DNA from: CALGKJ01 sp049322695
Lineage (GTDB): Bacteria; Bacillota; Clostridia; Lutisporales; Lutisporaceae
Length of the DNA: 64,000 nt
Assembly: GCA_049322695.1 (NCBI GenBank)
Contig: JBMORW010000021.1
Span: forward strand, 124,001-188,000
Reading direction: 5' to 3'
Notes under the pieces: model-generated
The model's database searches: none
Told to the model about the DNA's origin: nothing
Seen by the model: only the letters and a program-made list of their open reading frames with translations
Made by a program: the position numbers and the translations under genes
In this document: positions 16,914 through 26,148 of the stretch, one piece after another
Position numbering within the stretch: position 1 is the stretch's first letter
Layout: each line of letters begins with the position of its first letter

Positions 16914-18377
16914 TTACAGCAGGTATGATAATATTCTGGCTGTAGATTCCACCAGCTTTATAACTCCGGAGGTCTTTTCATAGTACTCCTCCGTTATTAG
17001 TACGCTTTTCTCCAGATCTCTTTCAAACTGCTCCTCCAACTGCCTTGTAACCTCTTCATCATATATGACAGCATTGACCTCATAATTCAGCAGATAGCTT
17101 CTGATATCCATGTTTGCTGTACCTACAGTACATATTTTGCCGTCAACCGTAACTACCTTTGAGTGCAAAAATGCATCCTTATCATAAAAATATATCTTTA
17201 CACCGTACTTTATAAGCTCTCTCAAGTATGTCTGTGAAGCATAATATACAATATAGTGGTCATATTTCCCTGGGAATAACAGCTTTATCTCAATCCCTCC
17301 AAGGGCTGCTACCTTAAGTGCCTCCATTATACTTTCGGTAGGTATGAAATACGGTGTCATTATACATATATGCTTTTCTGCCATGCTGATCATTCTGAAT
17401 ATGCACTGCATTATCGACGGGAACTCGGAGTCAGGACCGCTAAGCACCAGCTGCATTATTTTTCCGTCACTTTCATGGTATTTGGGACAGTACATATCAT
17501 AATCACCCAATGCAGCTATGCCAAATTCTTCAGGCAAGGATTCCACTTTGCGAAAAACACTGCTTCTATTGGTTTTTTTTATATGAATAAAATCATTTAG
17601 AAAAGCAGCCTGTAGTCCTATGGCAAAATCACCCTTTACCATGATATGAGTATCTCGCCAAAAGCCCAGCCTCCCCTTTCCCAGATACTCGTTACCAATA
17701 TTCATCCCTCCCACAAAACCTGTCTGACCATCTATTACTACAATCTTACGGTGATTTCTGTAGTTTATCTGGGTATTGAAGAATCTTAACAAAGGAGCGA
17801 GAAAATATGAGTAATGAATTACATCCACACCAGCTTCTCTCAGCTCTTTAATGTAGCTTCGCTTGACCTTTATAGAACCCACTCTGTCCATTATAAATCT
17901 CACAGCTACGCCTTCTCTGGCTTTAAAGACAAGTATATCCTTTATTTCATTTCCAATCTGGTCACTTTTAACGATAAAATATTCCATATGTATATGGTGC
18001 TTTGCTTTCCACAGCTCCTCTTTCAGTACTCTGAACTTATCCTCACCATTGTTGAAGATAGTTATATGATTATTGATAAACAGCGGTGAGTCGCTGTTTT
18101 TAGCAAGCAGCTCCAAAAGCGGGAGCATCTCTGGGTCTTTAATAGTGTTCATATAGCTTTCTAACATTTCTCTGGCATCTGCAGAGAAGCCATTATTCAG
18201 CTTATGTTTTTTCCAGTTTCTTCCTATGAAAAGATAAAGGAATATCCCCAGGGGCGGAAGTAATGCAAACACCAAAAGCCATGCTATGGTCTTCTCCGGA
18301 CTTCGTCTTTCCAATATAAGTATTATTACAAGTACTATGGTATTAATAAGCAGCAGCCAATCGATAAAGTTCCTCAT
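16914..18377 (-). CDS. cls: Cardiolipin synthase
   Basis: Membrane enzyme of 487 residues that joins two phosphatidylglycerols to form cardiolipin. The N-terminus has two membrane helices (about 1-55; NFIDWLLLINTIVLVII and a LLVFALLPPLGIFLYL stretch). Two phospholipase-D HKD motifs follow: HRKIVVIDGQTGFVGG (about 220-235) and HSKVVTVDGKICTVGTANMD (about 400-419). Length matches the family. ATG 18377 has GGGGGTGAA upstream; the longer frame from 18428 lacks a site. It is transcribed alone. Confidence 0.93.
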   Translation of the reverse strand: MRNFIDWLLLINTIVLVIILILERRSPEKTIAWLLVFALLPPLGIFLYLFIGRNWKKHKLNNGFSADAREMLESYMNTIKDPEMLPLLELLAKNSDSPLFINNHITIFNNGEDKFRVLKEELWKAKHHIHMEYFIVKSDQIGNEIKDILVFKAREGVAVRFIMDRVGSIKVKRSYIKELREAGVDVIHYSYFLAPLLRFFNTQINYRNHRKIVVIDGQTGFVGGMNIGNEYLGKGRLGFWRDTHIMVKGDFAIGLQAAFLNDFIHIKKTNRSSVFRKVESLPEEFGIAALGDYDMYCPKYHESDGKIMQLVLSGPDSEFPSIMQCIFRMISMAEKHICIMTPYFIPTESIMEALKVAALGGIEIKLLFPGKYDHYIVYYASQTYLRELIKYGVKIYFYDKDAFLHSKVVTVDGKICTVGTANMDIRSYLLNYEVNAVIYDEEVTRQLEEQFERDLEKSVLITEEYYEKTSGVIKLVESTARILSYLL

Positions 18378-18437
18378 AAATTCACCCCCATCTAATATAA
18401 TAGCAATTTTTATCAATAAAACCAACAAACTTTTAAC

Positions 18438-18466
18438 CTGACAATAACTATAGGAATTTATATAAT
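18438..18466 (+). promoter_or_regulatory. Strong sigma-A-type promoter P1 of the patatin gene
   Basis: CTGACA and TATAAT separated by exactly 17 bases: 11 of 12 consensus matches. It points toward the patatin gene, 67 bases downstream. Confidence 0.7.
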
Positions 18467-18486
18467 AGTACTATTATTTTCATGAA

Positions 18487-18515
18487 TTGAAGAAACTAAT
18501 TCCTTGATATATAAT
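18487..18515 (+). promoter_or_regulatory. Second promoter P2 of the patatin gene
   Basis: TTGAAG and TATAAT with a 17-base spacer. Its -10 ends only 17 bases before the ATG at 18533, giving a leader of about ten bases that would still include part of the GGGGTGAT ribosome site. Confidence 0.5.
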
Positions 18516-18532
18516 AGTCATGGGGTGATTGG

Positions 18533-19843
18533 ATGAAAGGTTACGGTATAGCTTTGGGCGGCGGCGGAGCCAAGGGCAGTTATGAAATAGGGGTTTGGAA
18601 GGCTCTTCGTGAGCTGCAAATACCTATCGCAGCAGTTGCAGGCACCTCTGTCGGTGCTCTAAACGGAGCAATCATAGTTCAGGATGAGTATGAGCTTGCC
18701 CACGAGCTTTGGTGCAACATTGAGATGCAAAAAATAATAAATCTGAGCTGTACTTCAATTTTGGATGGGAAGCCTTTCACTGCAAAGGAGCTTGCAATAT
18801 CCATCAAAGAGATATTGGAAAACGGCGGAGTGGATGTCACTCCTTTAAAGGAAATATTAAGAACATATATTGATGAAAAGCGAATTAGAACCTCACCCAT
18901 AGAGTTCGGACTGGTTACTTTTTCTCTTAGCAGCATGAAGCCGCAGATAGTATATAAAAATGATATACCCGAAGGAAAGATGGTGGACTATCTTTTGGCC
19001 AGCTCCTGTTTCCCTTTGTTCAAGCCTCAGGAGATAGGCAAGGATAAGTTTATTGACGGCGGAATATATGATAATCTGCCTGTGTCCGTTTTGGCAGACA
19101 GAGGTTATAAGGATATAATCGTCATAGACGTATCAGGTATTGGCCGAGTCAGAAAAGTTAAAAGAAATGATTTAAGCATTGTGACTATTAAAAACTCTGA
19201 GTTCCTGGGTAAAACCTTTCAGTTTGATGGTGAAACCTGCAAAAGAAACATCAAAATAGGGTATTTAGATACAATGAGGGTATTTGGTGAATATGCCGGT
19301 AAACGTTATTATATAAGCAAACATTGGAGAGAGCAAGGCCCCATGTATCCCTTAAATGATGAGGAGCAGAAAAAGCTTAACTCCTTGCTGGAGCTCAATT
19401 TGACAGCCTTTTCTCCCGATAGACTTGCAAACTACAGCCTGATACGCACACTATATAAGTATTCGGAAGGAAAGCTCGACAGCAGAACTCTGGTAAATGC
19501 CGCCGCAGAGATAACTGCCGAGGTTCTGGATGTTGACAGGCTTGATATTTACACCTGGGATGAATTGGCAGCAGCAATTATGAAGGCCTATAATGAAATC
19601 AGAGAAAGCAGCTACTTCAAGGACAGTCTGAAGGACATAAGAAAGCTGCTAAAGCATAGGAAAAAAAGTGGTCTTGAGCTTATGGACAGCAGATTTATAG
19701 CATCATACCTTTCCTCCTTCAGCGAGGCAGATAAACGAATGATAAGCATCAGAAAATTCCTTGCTGTATTTCTGCCAAAAACATGTATTGCCAGTCTGTT
19801 CCTATCAATGCTTTCAAAAAGGGTATCAAAGCATAGTATTTAA
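18533..19843 (+). CDS. Patatin-like phospholipase
   Basis: Lipid acyl hydrolase of 436 residues, related to RssA-type bacterial patatins. It shows the oxyanion loop GGGGAKGSYE (residues about 9-18), the nucleophile elbow GTSVG (Ser about 40) and the catalytic Asp in DGGIYDNLPV (about 179). The C-terminal 200 residues are helical and family-variable. No signal peptide, so it acts on the inner membrane face or on soluble lipids. ATG 18533 follows GGGGTGATTGG. Divergent from the cardiolipin synthase gene, which suggests linked roles in membrane lipid turnover (inference). Confidence 0.92.
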   Translation: MKGYGIALGGGGAKGSYEIGVWKALRELQIPIAAVAGTSVGALNGAIIVQDEYELAHELWCNIEMQKIINLSCTSILDGKPFTAKELAISIKEILENGGVDVTPLKEILRTYIDEKRIRTSPIEFGLVTFSLSSMKPQIVYKNDIPEGKMVDYLLASSCFPLFKPQEIGKDKFIDGGIYDNLPVSVLADRGYKDIIVIDVSGIGRVRKVKRNDLSIVTIKNSEFLGKTFQFDGETCKRNIKIGYLDTMRVFGEYAGKRYYISKHWREQGPMYPLNDEEQKKLNSLLELNLTAFSPDRLANYSLIRTLYKYSEGKLDSRTLVNAAAEITAEVLDVDRLDIYTWDELAAAIMKAYNEIRESSYFKDSLKDIRKLLKHRKKSGLELMDSRFIASYLSSFSEADKRMISIRKFLAVFLPKTCIASLFLSMLSKRVSKHSI

Positions 19844-19863
19844 ATACCGCCTGATACCTTTTA
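19816..19863 (+). terminator. Terminator between the patatin and MFS genes
   Basis: AAAGGGTATCA pairs with TGATACCTTTT around a long loop that contains a smaller GTATTTAAATAC palindrome. It lies between convergent genes and has a T-rich 3' side on the plus strand. Confidence 0.55.
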
Positions 19864-21135
19864 CTAATTGCTGATTGCTATATGCTCCGCTAGACGCGCT
19901 TTATGCTTGTCCCTTATATAAAACGCAAGGCTCCCGATAAATCTCAGTCCGCCGCAAATAAGCAGTGCCACGTAGATATTGCTGCGTGCAAGTATCATGC
20001 TGCTGAAAAGCGGAGCTGCAAACAAAGTAAGATTTGTCAAAGTAGAATGTACTGCAACATACATTATCCTGTTCTTTTCAGGTGAAGCCTCAAGCAAAGA
20101 GTTCAGGATAACCGTTATTGTACCTGAGGTAAAATATCCCATTATGAGACCTGCCACCGTCAATACATATAGGTTAAAGGATAGGGCATACAGCACTGGT
20201 GTTGCAGCCATTCCAAAGGTCGCAAATGCAATGGCAAAATGGTTTCCTTTTTTATTGATTATTTTATTCCAGGAGTTGAAGCTCAGAAACATCACAATGC
20301 CTGAAGTTACTCCAAGTATAGTTATCCATGTTTCGTCAGCATGAAGGTATTTTATCTGATATATGCTGAATAACGGCCATCCGAACTGCCAGCCGAAGTG
20401 AAATGCAAGCGAACAAACCAAAAATTTCACATAGGCTTTATTTCTGAATATTTCAGGTATAATCTTTTTCAGCTCTATTCTTTCAGCATTTTCTCTCTTC
20501 TCTTCCTTTATCCTAAAGAAAGCTGATATCTCAACAATAGCAATGATAAAAGCCAGTATAAAGAAGAGTTGATAGATATGTATTGTTTTTTGTGCATCTA
20601 CACCGAAATGCTTTATTATTTGTCCCAAAATAAGTAAAGAGATAAAGCTAATCAGCTGTGAGTATTTGTTTTTGTACGTTAATGCAGTTGTTCTTTCCTT
20701 GCCTTGAAAAATGTCCCCGGAAAAGCTCTGCATCGAGGTATTGAACAAAGCCTCAGGAAAATTCATAATGCTTGCTAAAGCAACGAAAATCATAGGCTGG
20801 TGCTCCAGCGAAAAAAAAGGTACGAGTGCGAAGCTAAGAATAAATAATCTGCTGACGAAAGTAACAGAACCAATAATCAGCTTTTTGTTCATGGCTCTGC
20901 TCATAAGTATTACCCCCGGTATGACAGCAAAAACCGCTATCAGTCCAGGCAATGCATTATACAGAGAAAAGTGAAACTCCGTACCGTCTATTCTATCGAG
21001 AAATTTTTGTGCAAAAGGTTTATAGAGATTTGTTACCAAAGTAAAAAGTATGCCATTTAGTACAAAATACTTCATATTACTTTCAAATAAGGATTTGACT
21101 TTATCTTGCCTCTTTTTGAATCTTTTCATTATCAT
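19864..21135 (-). CDS. MFS transporter
   Basis: Integral membrane protein of 423 residues with about twelve hydrophobic helices and the loop basic residues typical of the major facilitator superfamily (for example MSRAMNKKLIIG between helices 2 and 3, KNKYSQLISF). I chose ATG 21135, preceded by GTGGGGTAACG; a TTG 21 bases upstream is an alternative. It follows the MarR regulator by about 30 bases and is probably cotranscribed, so it is likely an exporter repressed by that MarR protein. Its substrate is unknown. Confidence 0.85.
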   Translation of the reverse strand: MIMKRFKKRQDKVKSLFESNMKYFVLNGILFTLVTNLYKPFAQKFLDRIDGTEFHFSLYNALPGLIAVFAVIPGVILMSRAMNKKLIIGSVTFVSRLFILSFALVPFFSLEHQPMIFVALASIMNFPEALFNTSMQSFSGDIFQGKERTTALTYKNKYSQLISFISLLILGQIIKHFGVDAQKTIHIYQLFFILAFIIAIVEISAFFRIKEEKRENAERIELKKIIPEIFRNKAYVKFLVCSLAFHFGWQFGWPLFSIYQIKYLHADETWITILGVTSGIVMFLSFNSWNKIINKKGNHFAIAFATFGMAATPVLYALSFNLYVLTVAGLIMGYFTSGTITVILNSLLEASPEKNRIMYVAVHSTLTNLTLFAAPLFSSMILARSNIYVALLICGGLRFIGSLAFYIRDKHKARLAEHIAISN

Positions 21136-21164
21136 TACGTTACCCCACAATCCCAAATAAAAAA

Positions 21165-21602
21165 CTAAAAGCTATCCGGCTGTTTATTCAATATCTCGAG
21201 GTATTCTATAAATTTCTCTTTATCAGCCTCAGGCATTTCGCCTATGATGGTATCAAGATACTTGCATCTCCTTGCGATTACATCATATATAAGGCTGCAC
21301 CCCTTTTCTTCTATCTTTATTTTTACGGTTCTCCTATCCTGTGTATCTCTTACTCTTGTAACAAGATTGCCTTTTTCCATTCTGTCCACAAGATCTGTTA
21401 TGGTACTTGGTGCCAGATACAGCTTTGAACTAAGCTCGCTTACAGTCAGCTCACCTTCATTGAGAAACTGCAGCGCATTAAACTGAGGCGGAGTAATGTC
21501 AAAATCCTGTAAAATCTCTCTACCCTTTTGTCTGATTATAAAGCATGCCGACCTTAGAAGAATCTCGATTTTTTCGATATTCTCATGATACGTTTCACTC
21601 AA
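21165..21602 (-). CDS. MarR family transcriptional regulator
   Basis: Winged-helix regulator of 145 residues: FNALQFLNEGELTVSELSSK, recognition helix LYLAPSTITDLVDRME (about 65-80), and the wing with the typical RDTQDRRTVKIKIEEKG. The family binds palindromic operators as a dimer and is released by small ligands. Start is TTG 21602 with GGGGGGCGA upstream. It lies directly upstream of an MFS transporter and divergent from htpG. A near-consensus promoter and an imperfect palindrome sit in the intergenic region, so autoregulation is likely. Confidence 0.92.
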   Translation of the reverse strand: MSETYHENIEKIEILLRSACFIIRQKGREILQDFDITPPQFNALQFLNEGELTVSELSSKLYLAPSTITDLVDRMEKGNLVTRVRDTQDRRTVKIKIEEKGCSLIYDVIARRCKYLDTIIGEMPEADKEKFIEYLEILNKQPDSF

Positions 21603-21646
21603 AGCTTCGCCCCCCTGACTTTTTTAGTCTCATATATTTCGTGCCA

Positions 21647-21681
21647 CTAATTATTATATACTAGAAATATTAGAGAGTCAA
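21647..21681 (-). promoter_or_regulatory. Promoter and probable MarR operator of the marR-MFS operon
   Basis: On the minus strand TTGACT (21681-21676) and TATAAT (21658-21653) are spaced by exactly 17 bases. The imperfect palindrome CTAAT...ATTAG (21647-21673) covers the spacer and -10, where a MarR dimer would block polymerase. Confidence 0.65.
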
Positions 21682-21714
21682 TGCATATAGCTGCATGTTG
21701 TTTAACTACAGCAC

Positions 21715-21744
21715 TTGACATTGCTTCAGTTTAAGTAATAGAAT
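21715..21744 (+). promoter_or_regulatory. Promoter of htpG
   Basis: TTGACA (perfect) and TAGAAT (five of six) with an 18-base spacer, ending 37 bases before the htpG start. No CIRCE-type repeat is seen. Confidence 0.55.
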
Positions 21745-21780
21745 ATATAATGCAAAATACATTTTTTAGGAGGGTTACAT

Positions 21781-23646
21781 ATGTATAGGGAAAATGGACA
21801 AATAGAAATACATACCGATAATATTTTTCCTATAATCAAAAAATGGCTGTACTCAGACAAGGATATTTTTGTAAGAGAGCTTATTAGTAATGGCTGTGAT
21901 GCTGTTACCAAGCTTAAGCGTCTCTCAGCAATCGGTGAAGCTAAAATCAGCGAGGAAGAGGTTTTTTACGTAAAGGTAGTATTTAACAAGGAGAAGGGCA
22001 TCATAAGATTTGAAGATAATGGTATTGGAATGACAGCAGAGGAAGTTAAAAAATACATCAATCAGGTTGCTTTCTCTGGTGCGGAAGATTTCATATCCCG
22101 CTATAAGGATAAAATGGATGAGCAGAATCAGATCATAGGCCATTTTGGTCTTGGCTTCTATTCTTCCTTTATGGTATCTGAAAAGGTTGAAATAGATACA
22201 CTTTCATATCAGGAGGGTGCACAGGGAGTTAAATGGTCGTGCTCCGGAGGGACTGAATATGAGCTGGAGGATTCTGATACCGCCAGAAGGGGCACCACAG
22301 TTACATTATATATTGATAATGACAACAAAGAGTTTCTTGATGAATACAGATTAAGAGAGATTATTGAAAAACACTGTGCATTTTTACCTATAGAAATATA
22401 CTTGGAAAACGAAGAAAAAGCTGCAGAAGACAAAAAGGATCAGAAGCCTCTTAATGATACTCATCCTCTTTGGATAAAGAATCCAAAGGACTGCACCGAT
22501 GATGAATACAAGGAGTTTTACAGAAAGGTTTTCCATGATTATAATGAGCCTCTATTCTGGATACACCTGTATGTCGATTATCCTTTCAATCTTAAAGGGA
22601 TACTGTACTTCCCAAAGCTGAAGCATGAACTGGATGCAAGCGAAGGTAAAATAAAGCTATACAACAATCAGGTATTCGTTGCAGACAATATCAAGGAAAT
22701 AATCCCTGAATTCTTGATACTGCTTAAGGGAGTGATAGATTGTTCAGACCTTCCTCTGAATGTCTCCAGAAGCTTTTTGCAAAAGGATAAGGAAATAGCC
22801 AAAATAACCAAGCACATAAGTAAAAAAGTTGCAGACAAGCTGACTGAGCTCTATAGCAATGAAAAAGAAAGATACTGCAAGCTATGGGATGATATTAATC
22901 CATTCATAAAATACGGCTGTCTGCGAGACGACAAATTCTACGAAAAAGTTAAAGACGTAATTGTATACAAGAACATTAATGACGAGTATGTTACTCTTTC
23001 ACAGTATATCGAGTCTCAGGCTGATAAGGAGGAAAAAAAGGTATTCTATGTATCGGATATGAAGCAGCAGTCTCAATATGTGAAGCTCTTCAGGGATAAC
23101 GATCTGGATGCCATTATACTCAATTCCTCCATTGACAGCCATTTCATTAGCTATTTGGAGATGAGTGAGAAAAATATTAAGTTCCTTAGAATAGATGCAG
23201 ATTTATCGGAAAGCCTTAAAAATACTTCCGACAGTAATGAGCAGGATGTTAATAAGCTTGAAGTTCTTGAAAAGCTTTTTAAAGCTGCTGTCCAGGATGA
23301 TAAGCTTGCTGTCAGACTCGAAGGACTTAAGACCTCGGAGATTCCTGCAATAATGCTGTTATCGGAGCATACCAGAAGAATGCAGGAGTTTAGTGCAATG
23401 CTGGGCGGAAAGGACTTTGCACCTACATTTCCCAGTGAGCATACACTGATACTCAATACTAATAACACACTGATTGAAAGGGTTTTGCAGCTCAGTGATA
23501 AGGAGAACAAGGAACAGGACCTCACCCTGATTTGCCAGCATATTTATGATCTGGCTATACTGAGTCATAAGCAGATGGATACCGAGGCCATGACAAGGTT
23601 TATAAACAGAAACCATGAGCTTTTGATGCGCTTGGCAGAGATATAG
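21781..23646 (+). CDS. htpG: HSP90-family chaperone HtpG
   Basis: Cytoplasmic ATP-dependent chaperone of 621 residues. The GHKL ATPase domain shows FVRELISNGCDAVTKL, DNGIGMTAEEV (about 79-89) and GHFGLGFYSSFMV (about 121-133). The middle domain includes DLPLNVSRSFLQ with the ATP-contacting Arg, and the C-terminal dimerisation domain is complete. Length fits bacterial HtpG. ATG 21781 follows AGGAGGG. It is transcribed alone with its own promoter and terminator. No heat-shock operator is recognised. Confidence 0.97.
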   Translation: MYRENGQIEIHTDNIFPIIKKWLYSDKDIFVRELISNGCDAVTKLKRLSAIGEAKISEEEVFYVKVVFNKEKGIIRFEDNGIGMTAEEVKKYINQVAFSGAEDFISRYKDKMDEQNQIIGHFGLGFYSSFMVSEKVEIDTLSYQEGAQGVKWSCSGGTEYELEDSDTARRGTTVTLYIDNDNKEFLDEYRLREIIEKHCAFLPIEIYLENEEKAAEDKKDQKPLNDTHPLWIKNPKDCTDDEYKEFYRKVFHDYNEPLFWIHLYVDYPFNLKGILYFPKLKHELDASEGKIKLYNNQVFVADNIKEIIPEFLILLKGVIDCSDLPLNVSRSFLQKDKEIAKITKHISKKVADKLTELYSNEKERYCKLWDDINPFIKYGCLRDDKFYEKVKDVIVYKNINDEYVTLSQYIESQADKEEKKVFYVSDMKQQSQYVKLFRDNDLDAIILNSSIDSHFISYLEMSEKNIKFLRIDADLSESLKNTSDSNEQDVNKLEVLEKLFKAAVQDDKLAVRLEGLKTSEIPAIMLLSEHTRRMQEFSAMLGGKDFAPTFPSEHTLILNTNNTLIERVLQLSDKENKEQDLTLICQHIYDLAILSHKQMDTEAMTRFINRNHELLMRLAEI

Positions 23647-23653
23647 ATAGCTA

Positions 23654-23682
23654 AAGCAGCCGTTTACGGCTGCTTATATTTT
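23654..23682 (+). terminator. Terminator of htpG
   Basis: Perfect nine-base stem AAGCAGCCG / CGGCTGCTT with a TTTA loop, followed by a T-rich tail. Confidence 0.9.
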
Positions 23683-23744
23683 ATTTCACATAATGACTGA
23701 TTTGCTATATAATATATATAACAAGCAGAGGGGGGGGTGAAGCT

Positions 23745-25139
23745 GTGAAATCAAAATTTTTCATTATAATCAGGCATTTTGTATTAAATGGACTTTTGTT
23801 TGGAATGGTTTTTCTAACTTGGTTGTATTTCACTTATTTCAACAAAACAGTTTCTGTTTTTGCTTTAATCGCTTTACAGCTTAGCGCTTTATTCACCTGG
23901 ATGTTTTTGTTTCACAACTGGTATATGAGACCCCATCTGAAAATAGTAAATAGAATAAGAGATTATTATAGTGTTGTTGATTCGAAAAAAGACAGCAGCG
24001 AAGCATACGTCAGCTCTGAAACCGAACTTGCTGCATCTCTCGAAAAAATTGTCACTCACTATGAGGTGCATGAAAAACAACAGGAAGAGCTTTTAAACCA
24101 GCTTCGTCATAACAATGCGCTTCTGGAGAGAAGCAACAGGCTTACCAAAGCTATGATGGAAATTACTAACAACATATTGTCATCCGGCGATCTTGATCTG
24201 GTACTGCAGAACATACTGAAGAAAGCAATAGAAATAATTCCCTGCGCACAGAAGGGCAGCATACTTTTATATAATGGAGAGCATCTTGAGTTCAAGGCTG
24301 TATATGGATATGACTTTGAAGTGCTCAAAAACTTTAAGTTCGATATCACAGAGTGCTTTCAATACAAGACGAATAATTTCTATCAGCCAGTAATTATTAA
24401 GGATGTTGAAACCTTCAACCGCAGCCTCAATGAAGATAAGTTCAACACCCTGAAAGACAGCAGAAGTTTCGAAATCAAATCTGTTATCAGCTGCGCGATT
24501 TCAGTTGATTCGGATTTTTTAGGAATTATCAATATAGATAGTGTTGACAATCTTGAAGCTTTTGGCGAGGAGGACAAGCCTCTCATTAAACACCTTGCAG
24601 AGCAGATGGGTATTGCATTGAAAAATGCAAAGCTGCTGGAAAAAATTCTTTATTTATCCAGACATGACAGTCTGACAGGCATTTTCAACAGAAGCTATTT
24701 TGAAGAGCTTTTTGAAAAAGCTTACAATTACACCCGTCAAAGAAATCACATTTTCTCATTAGTTGCCTTTGACATTAATGATCTGAAGCATACCAATGAC
24801 ACCTATGGTCATGAAGCTGGAGATTCTCTGATAAAAAGCTTTGTAAACATAATAGCCAATCATGTTCAAAAGCCGGATATATTTGCAAGAACAGGAGGAG
24901 ATGAATTTTTTGCCCTTTACCTTGATAAAGACCTTTCTGAAACCCGAAACATAATTGAAGCTTACAAAAAAGACTTCGAAAATACTCCATTCAACTATGA
25001 CGGCAGGGAATTATTCAAGATAACCTTTGGACATGGAATTGCAGTCTATCCTTCAGATACCGTATTAAAGAAAGAATTACTCAGTATTGCGGATACAAGA
25101 ATGTATTCAGATAAAAAAGTCAATAAATGCAATATATAA
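23745..25139 (+). CDS. Diguanylate cyclase with GAF sensor
   Basis: Cyclic-di-GMP synthase of 464 residues. Two membrane helices lie at about 8-28 and 36-55, then a coiled coil (95-135), a GAF domain (140-290) and a GGDEF domain (300-464). The active motif is intact (RTGGDEFFALY), as is DINDLKHTNDTYGHEAGD. No RxxD inhibitory site is obvious upstream of GGDEF. The start is GTG 23745 behind a run of eight G (GGGGGGGGTGA), a strong ribosome site. Monocistronic, converging on the rarD-like gene. Confidence 0.92.
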   Translation: MKSKFFIIIRHFVLNGLLFGMVFLTWLYFTYFNKTVSVFALIALQLSALFTWMFLFHNWYMRPHLKIVNRIRDYYSVVDSKKDSSEAYVSSETELAASLEKIVTHYEVHEKQQEELLNQLRHNNALLERSNRLTKAMMEITNNILSSGDLDLVLQNILKKAIEIIPCAQKGSILLYNGEHLEFKAVYGYDFEVLKNFKFDITECFQYKTNNFYQPVIIKDVETFNRSLNEDKFNTLKDSRSFEIKSVISCAISVDSDFLGIINIDSVDNLEAFGEEDKPLIKHLAEQMGIALKNAKLLEKILYLSRHDSLTGIFNRSYFEELFEKAYNYTRQRNHIFSLVAFDINDLKHTNDTYGHEAGDSLIKSFVNIIANHVQKPDIFARTGGDEFFALYLDKDLSETRNIIEAYKKDFENTPFNYDGRELFKITFGHGIAVYPSDTVLKKELLSIADTRMYSDKKVNKCNI

Positions 25140-25172
25140 AAACAACCTCAGTCACAATCTGAGGCTGTTTTT
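25138..25172. terminator. Bidirectional terminator
   Basis: Stem CCTCAG / CTGAGG with flanking AAAACA / TGTTTT (one mismatch) and loop TCACAAT, with T tails on both strands. It overlaps the 3' end of the RarD-like gene. Confidence 0.85.
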
Positions 25173-26077
25173 GCATTGCCGGCTTTAATATTGGATGAGA
25201 ATAATGTCTTAGATAAAGCAAATAGCAGTAAACCTAACCAAATCATTCCGAAGCTTATCTTATGGGCATTTGTAAAGCTTTCATTAAACACCAGTATTCC
25301 CAGCACAAGACTTATGGATGGAGCGATATACTGAAGAAAACCGATTGTAGAGAGTTCAACGCCCTTAGCCCCTCTGGCAAACCATAAAAGTGGGGTTGCC
25401 GTTGCTGCCCCTGATAAAAGAAGCATAATAACAGTCAGAGCACCCGAGTTCAAAAGTGCGCCTGCTCCGGAGATCTCCTTAAACATTATATATATAAATG
25501 CAATAGGTGCAATAAATGCAGTTTCTAGCAGCATGCCCTCAAGTGCATCTGCAGAAAGCTGCTTTTTCATTAAGCCATATACCGCAAAGCTGCTTGCAAG
25601 AATCAGTGCAACATAAGGTACCTTGCCAAAGCTTATGGCAATATAGCAAACACCTGCGGCAGCAAAACCCAAAGCTGCATACTGCAAGGCCGTCAGCTTT
25701 TCTTTCAGAATCAGCATGCCAAGAAGTACTACCATCAAAGGATTTATATAGTAGCCCATACTTGCTTCAACCATGCGATTAGAGTTTACAGCCCATATGT
25801 ATGTTCCCCAATTTATCGAAATAAGCACAGATGCTGAAAAAACAATAAAAACACTTCTTTTATCTTTCAATATGCTGTAAACCTTTTTCAGCCTTCTGCC
25901 ATTCACAGCTAAAAGCAATATAAAAGCAAATGACCATAACACTCTATGTCCAAGTATTTCTTCAGATGGAATGCCGTTCAGCTTCTTCCAGTATAGCGGT
26001 AAAAACCCCCATACAATATAAGCCGCTGCAACATACAATGTCGAAATAGCTTTTGTATTATTTCCAAGTCTGTTCAA
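25148..26077 (-). CDS. rarD: EamA/RarD family permease
   Basis: Inner-membrane protein of 309 residues with about ten helices in two EamA-type halves. Typical RarD features are AAYIVWGFLPLYWKKL near the N-terminus, HRVLWSFAFI, NWGTYIWAVNSN and SMGYYINPL, and in the second half LQYIAPSISLVLG. The family is named for chloramphenicol sensitivity in other bacteria but substrates are uncertain. I chose TTG 26077 because GGGGAGAGG sits just upstream; GTG 26104 is the longer alternative. Confidence 0.88.
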   Translation of the reverse strand: MNRLGNNTKAISTLYVAAAYIVWGFLPLYWKKLNGIPSEEILGHRVLWSFAFILLLAVNGRRLKKVYSILKDKRSVFIVFSASVLISINWGTYIWAVNSNRMVEASMGYYINPLMVVLLGMLILKEKLTALQYAALGFAAAGVCYIAISFGKVPYVALILASSFAVYGLMKKQLSADALEGMLLETAFIAPIAFIYIMFKEISGAGALLNSGALTVIMLLLSGAATATPLLWFARGAKGVELSTIGFLQYIAPSISLVLGILVFNESFTNAHKISFGMIWLGLLLFALSKTLFSSNIKAGNAKTASDCD

Positions 26078-26110
26078 ATATACCTCTCCCCTTTCAGACT
26101 TCACAATACA

Positions 26111-26138
26111 AAGCGATTCCTTTTTATAGGAATCGCCT
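26111..26138 (-). terminator. Terminator of the 84-residue gene
   Basis: Stem GCGATTCC / GGAATCGC with an eight-base loop, followed by TTTGT on the minus strand. Confidence 0.65.
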
Positions 26139-26148
26139 TATATTTAAA

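Noticed and set aside
23730..23740. Run of eight G as a quadruplex or phase-variable tract
   Set aside because: It is a single tract that serves as the ribosome binding site of the GGDEF gene; it lies before the start codon, so length change would not shift the frame.
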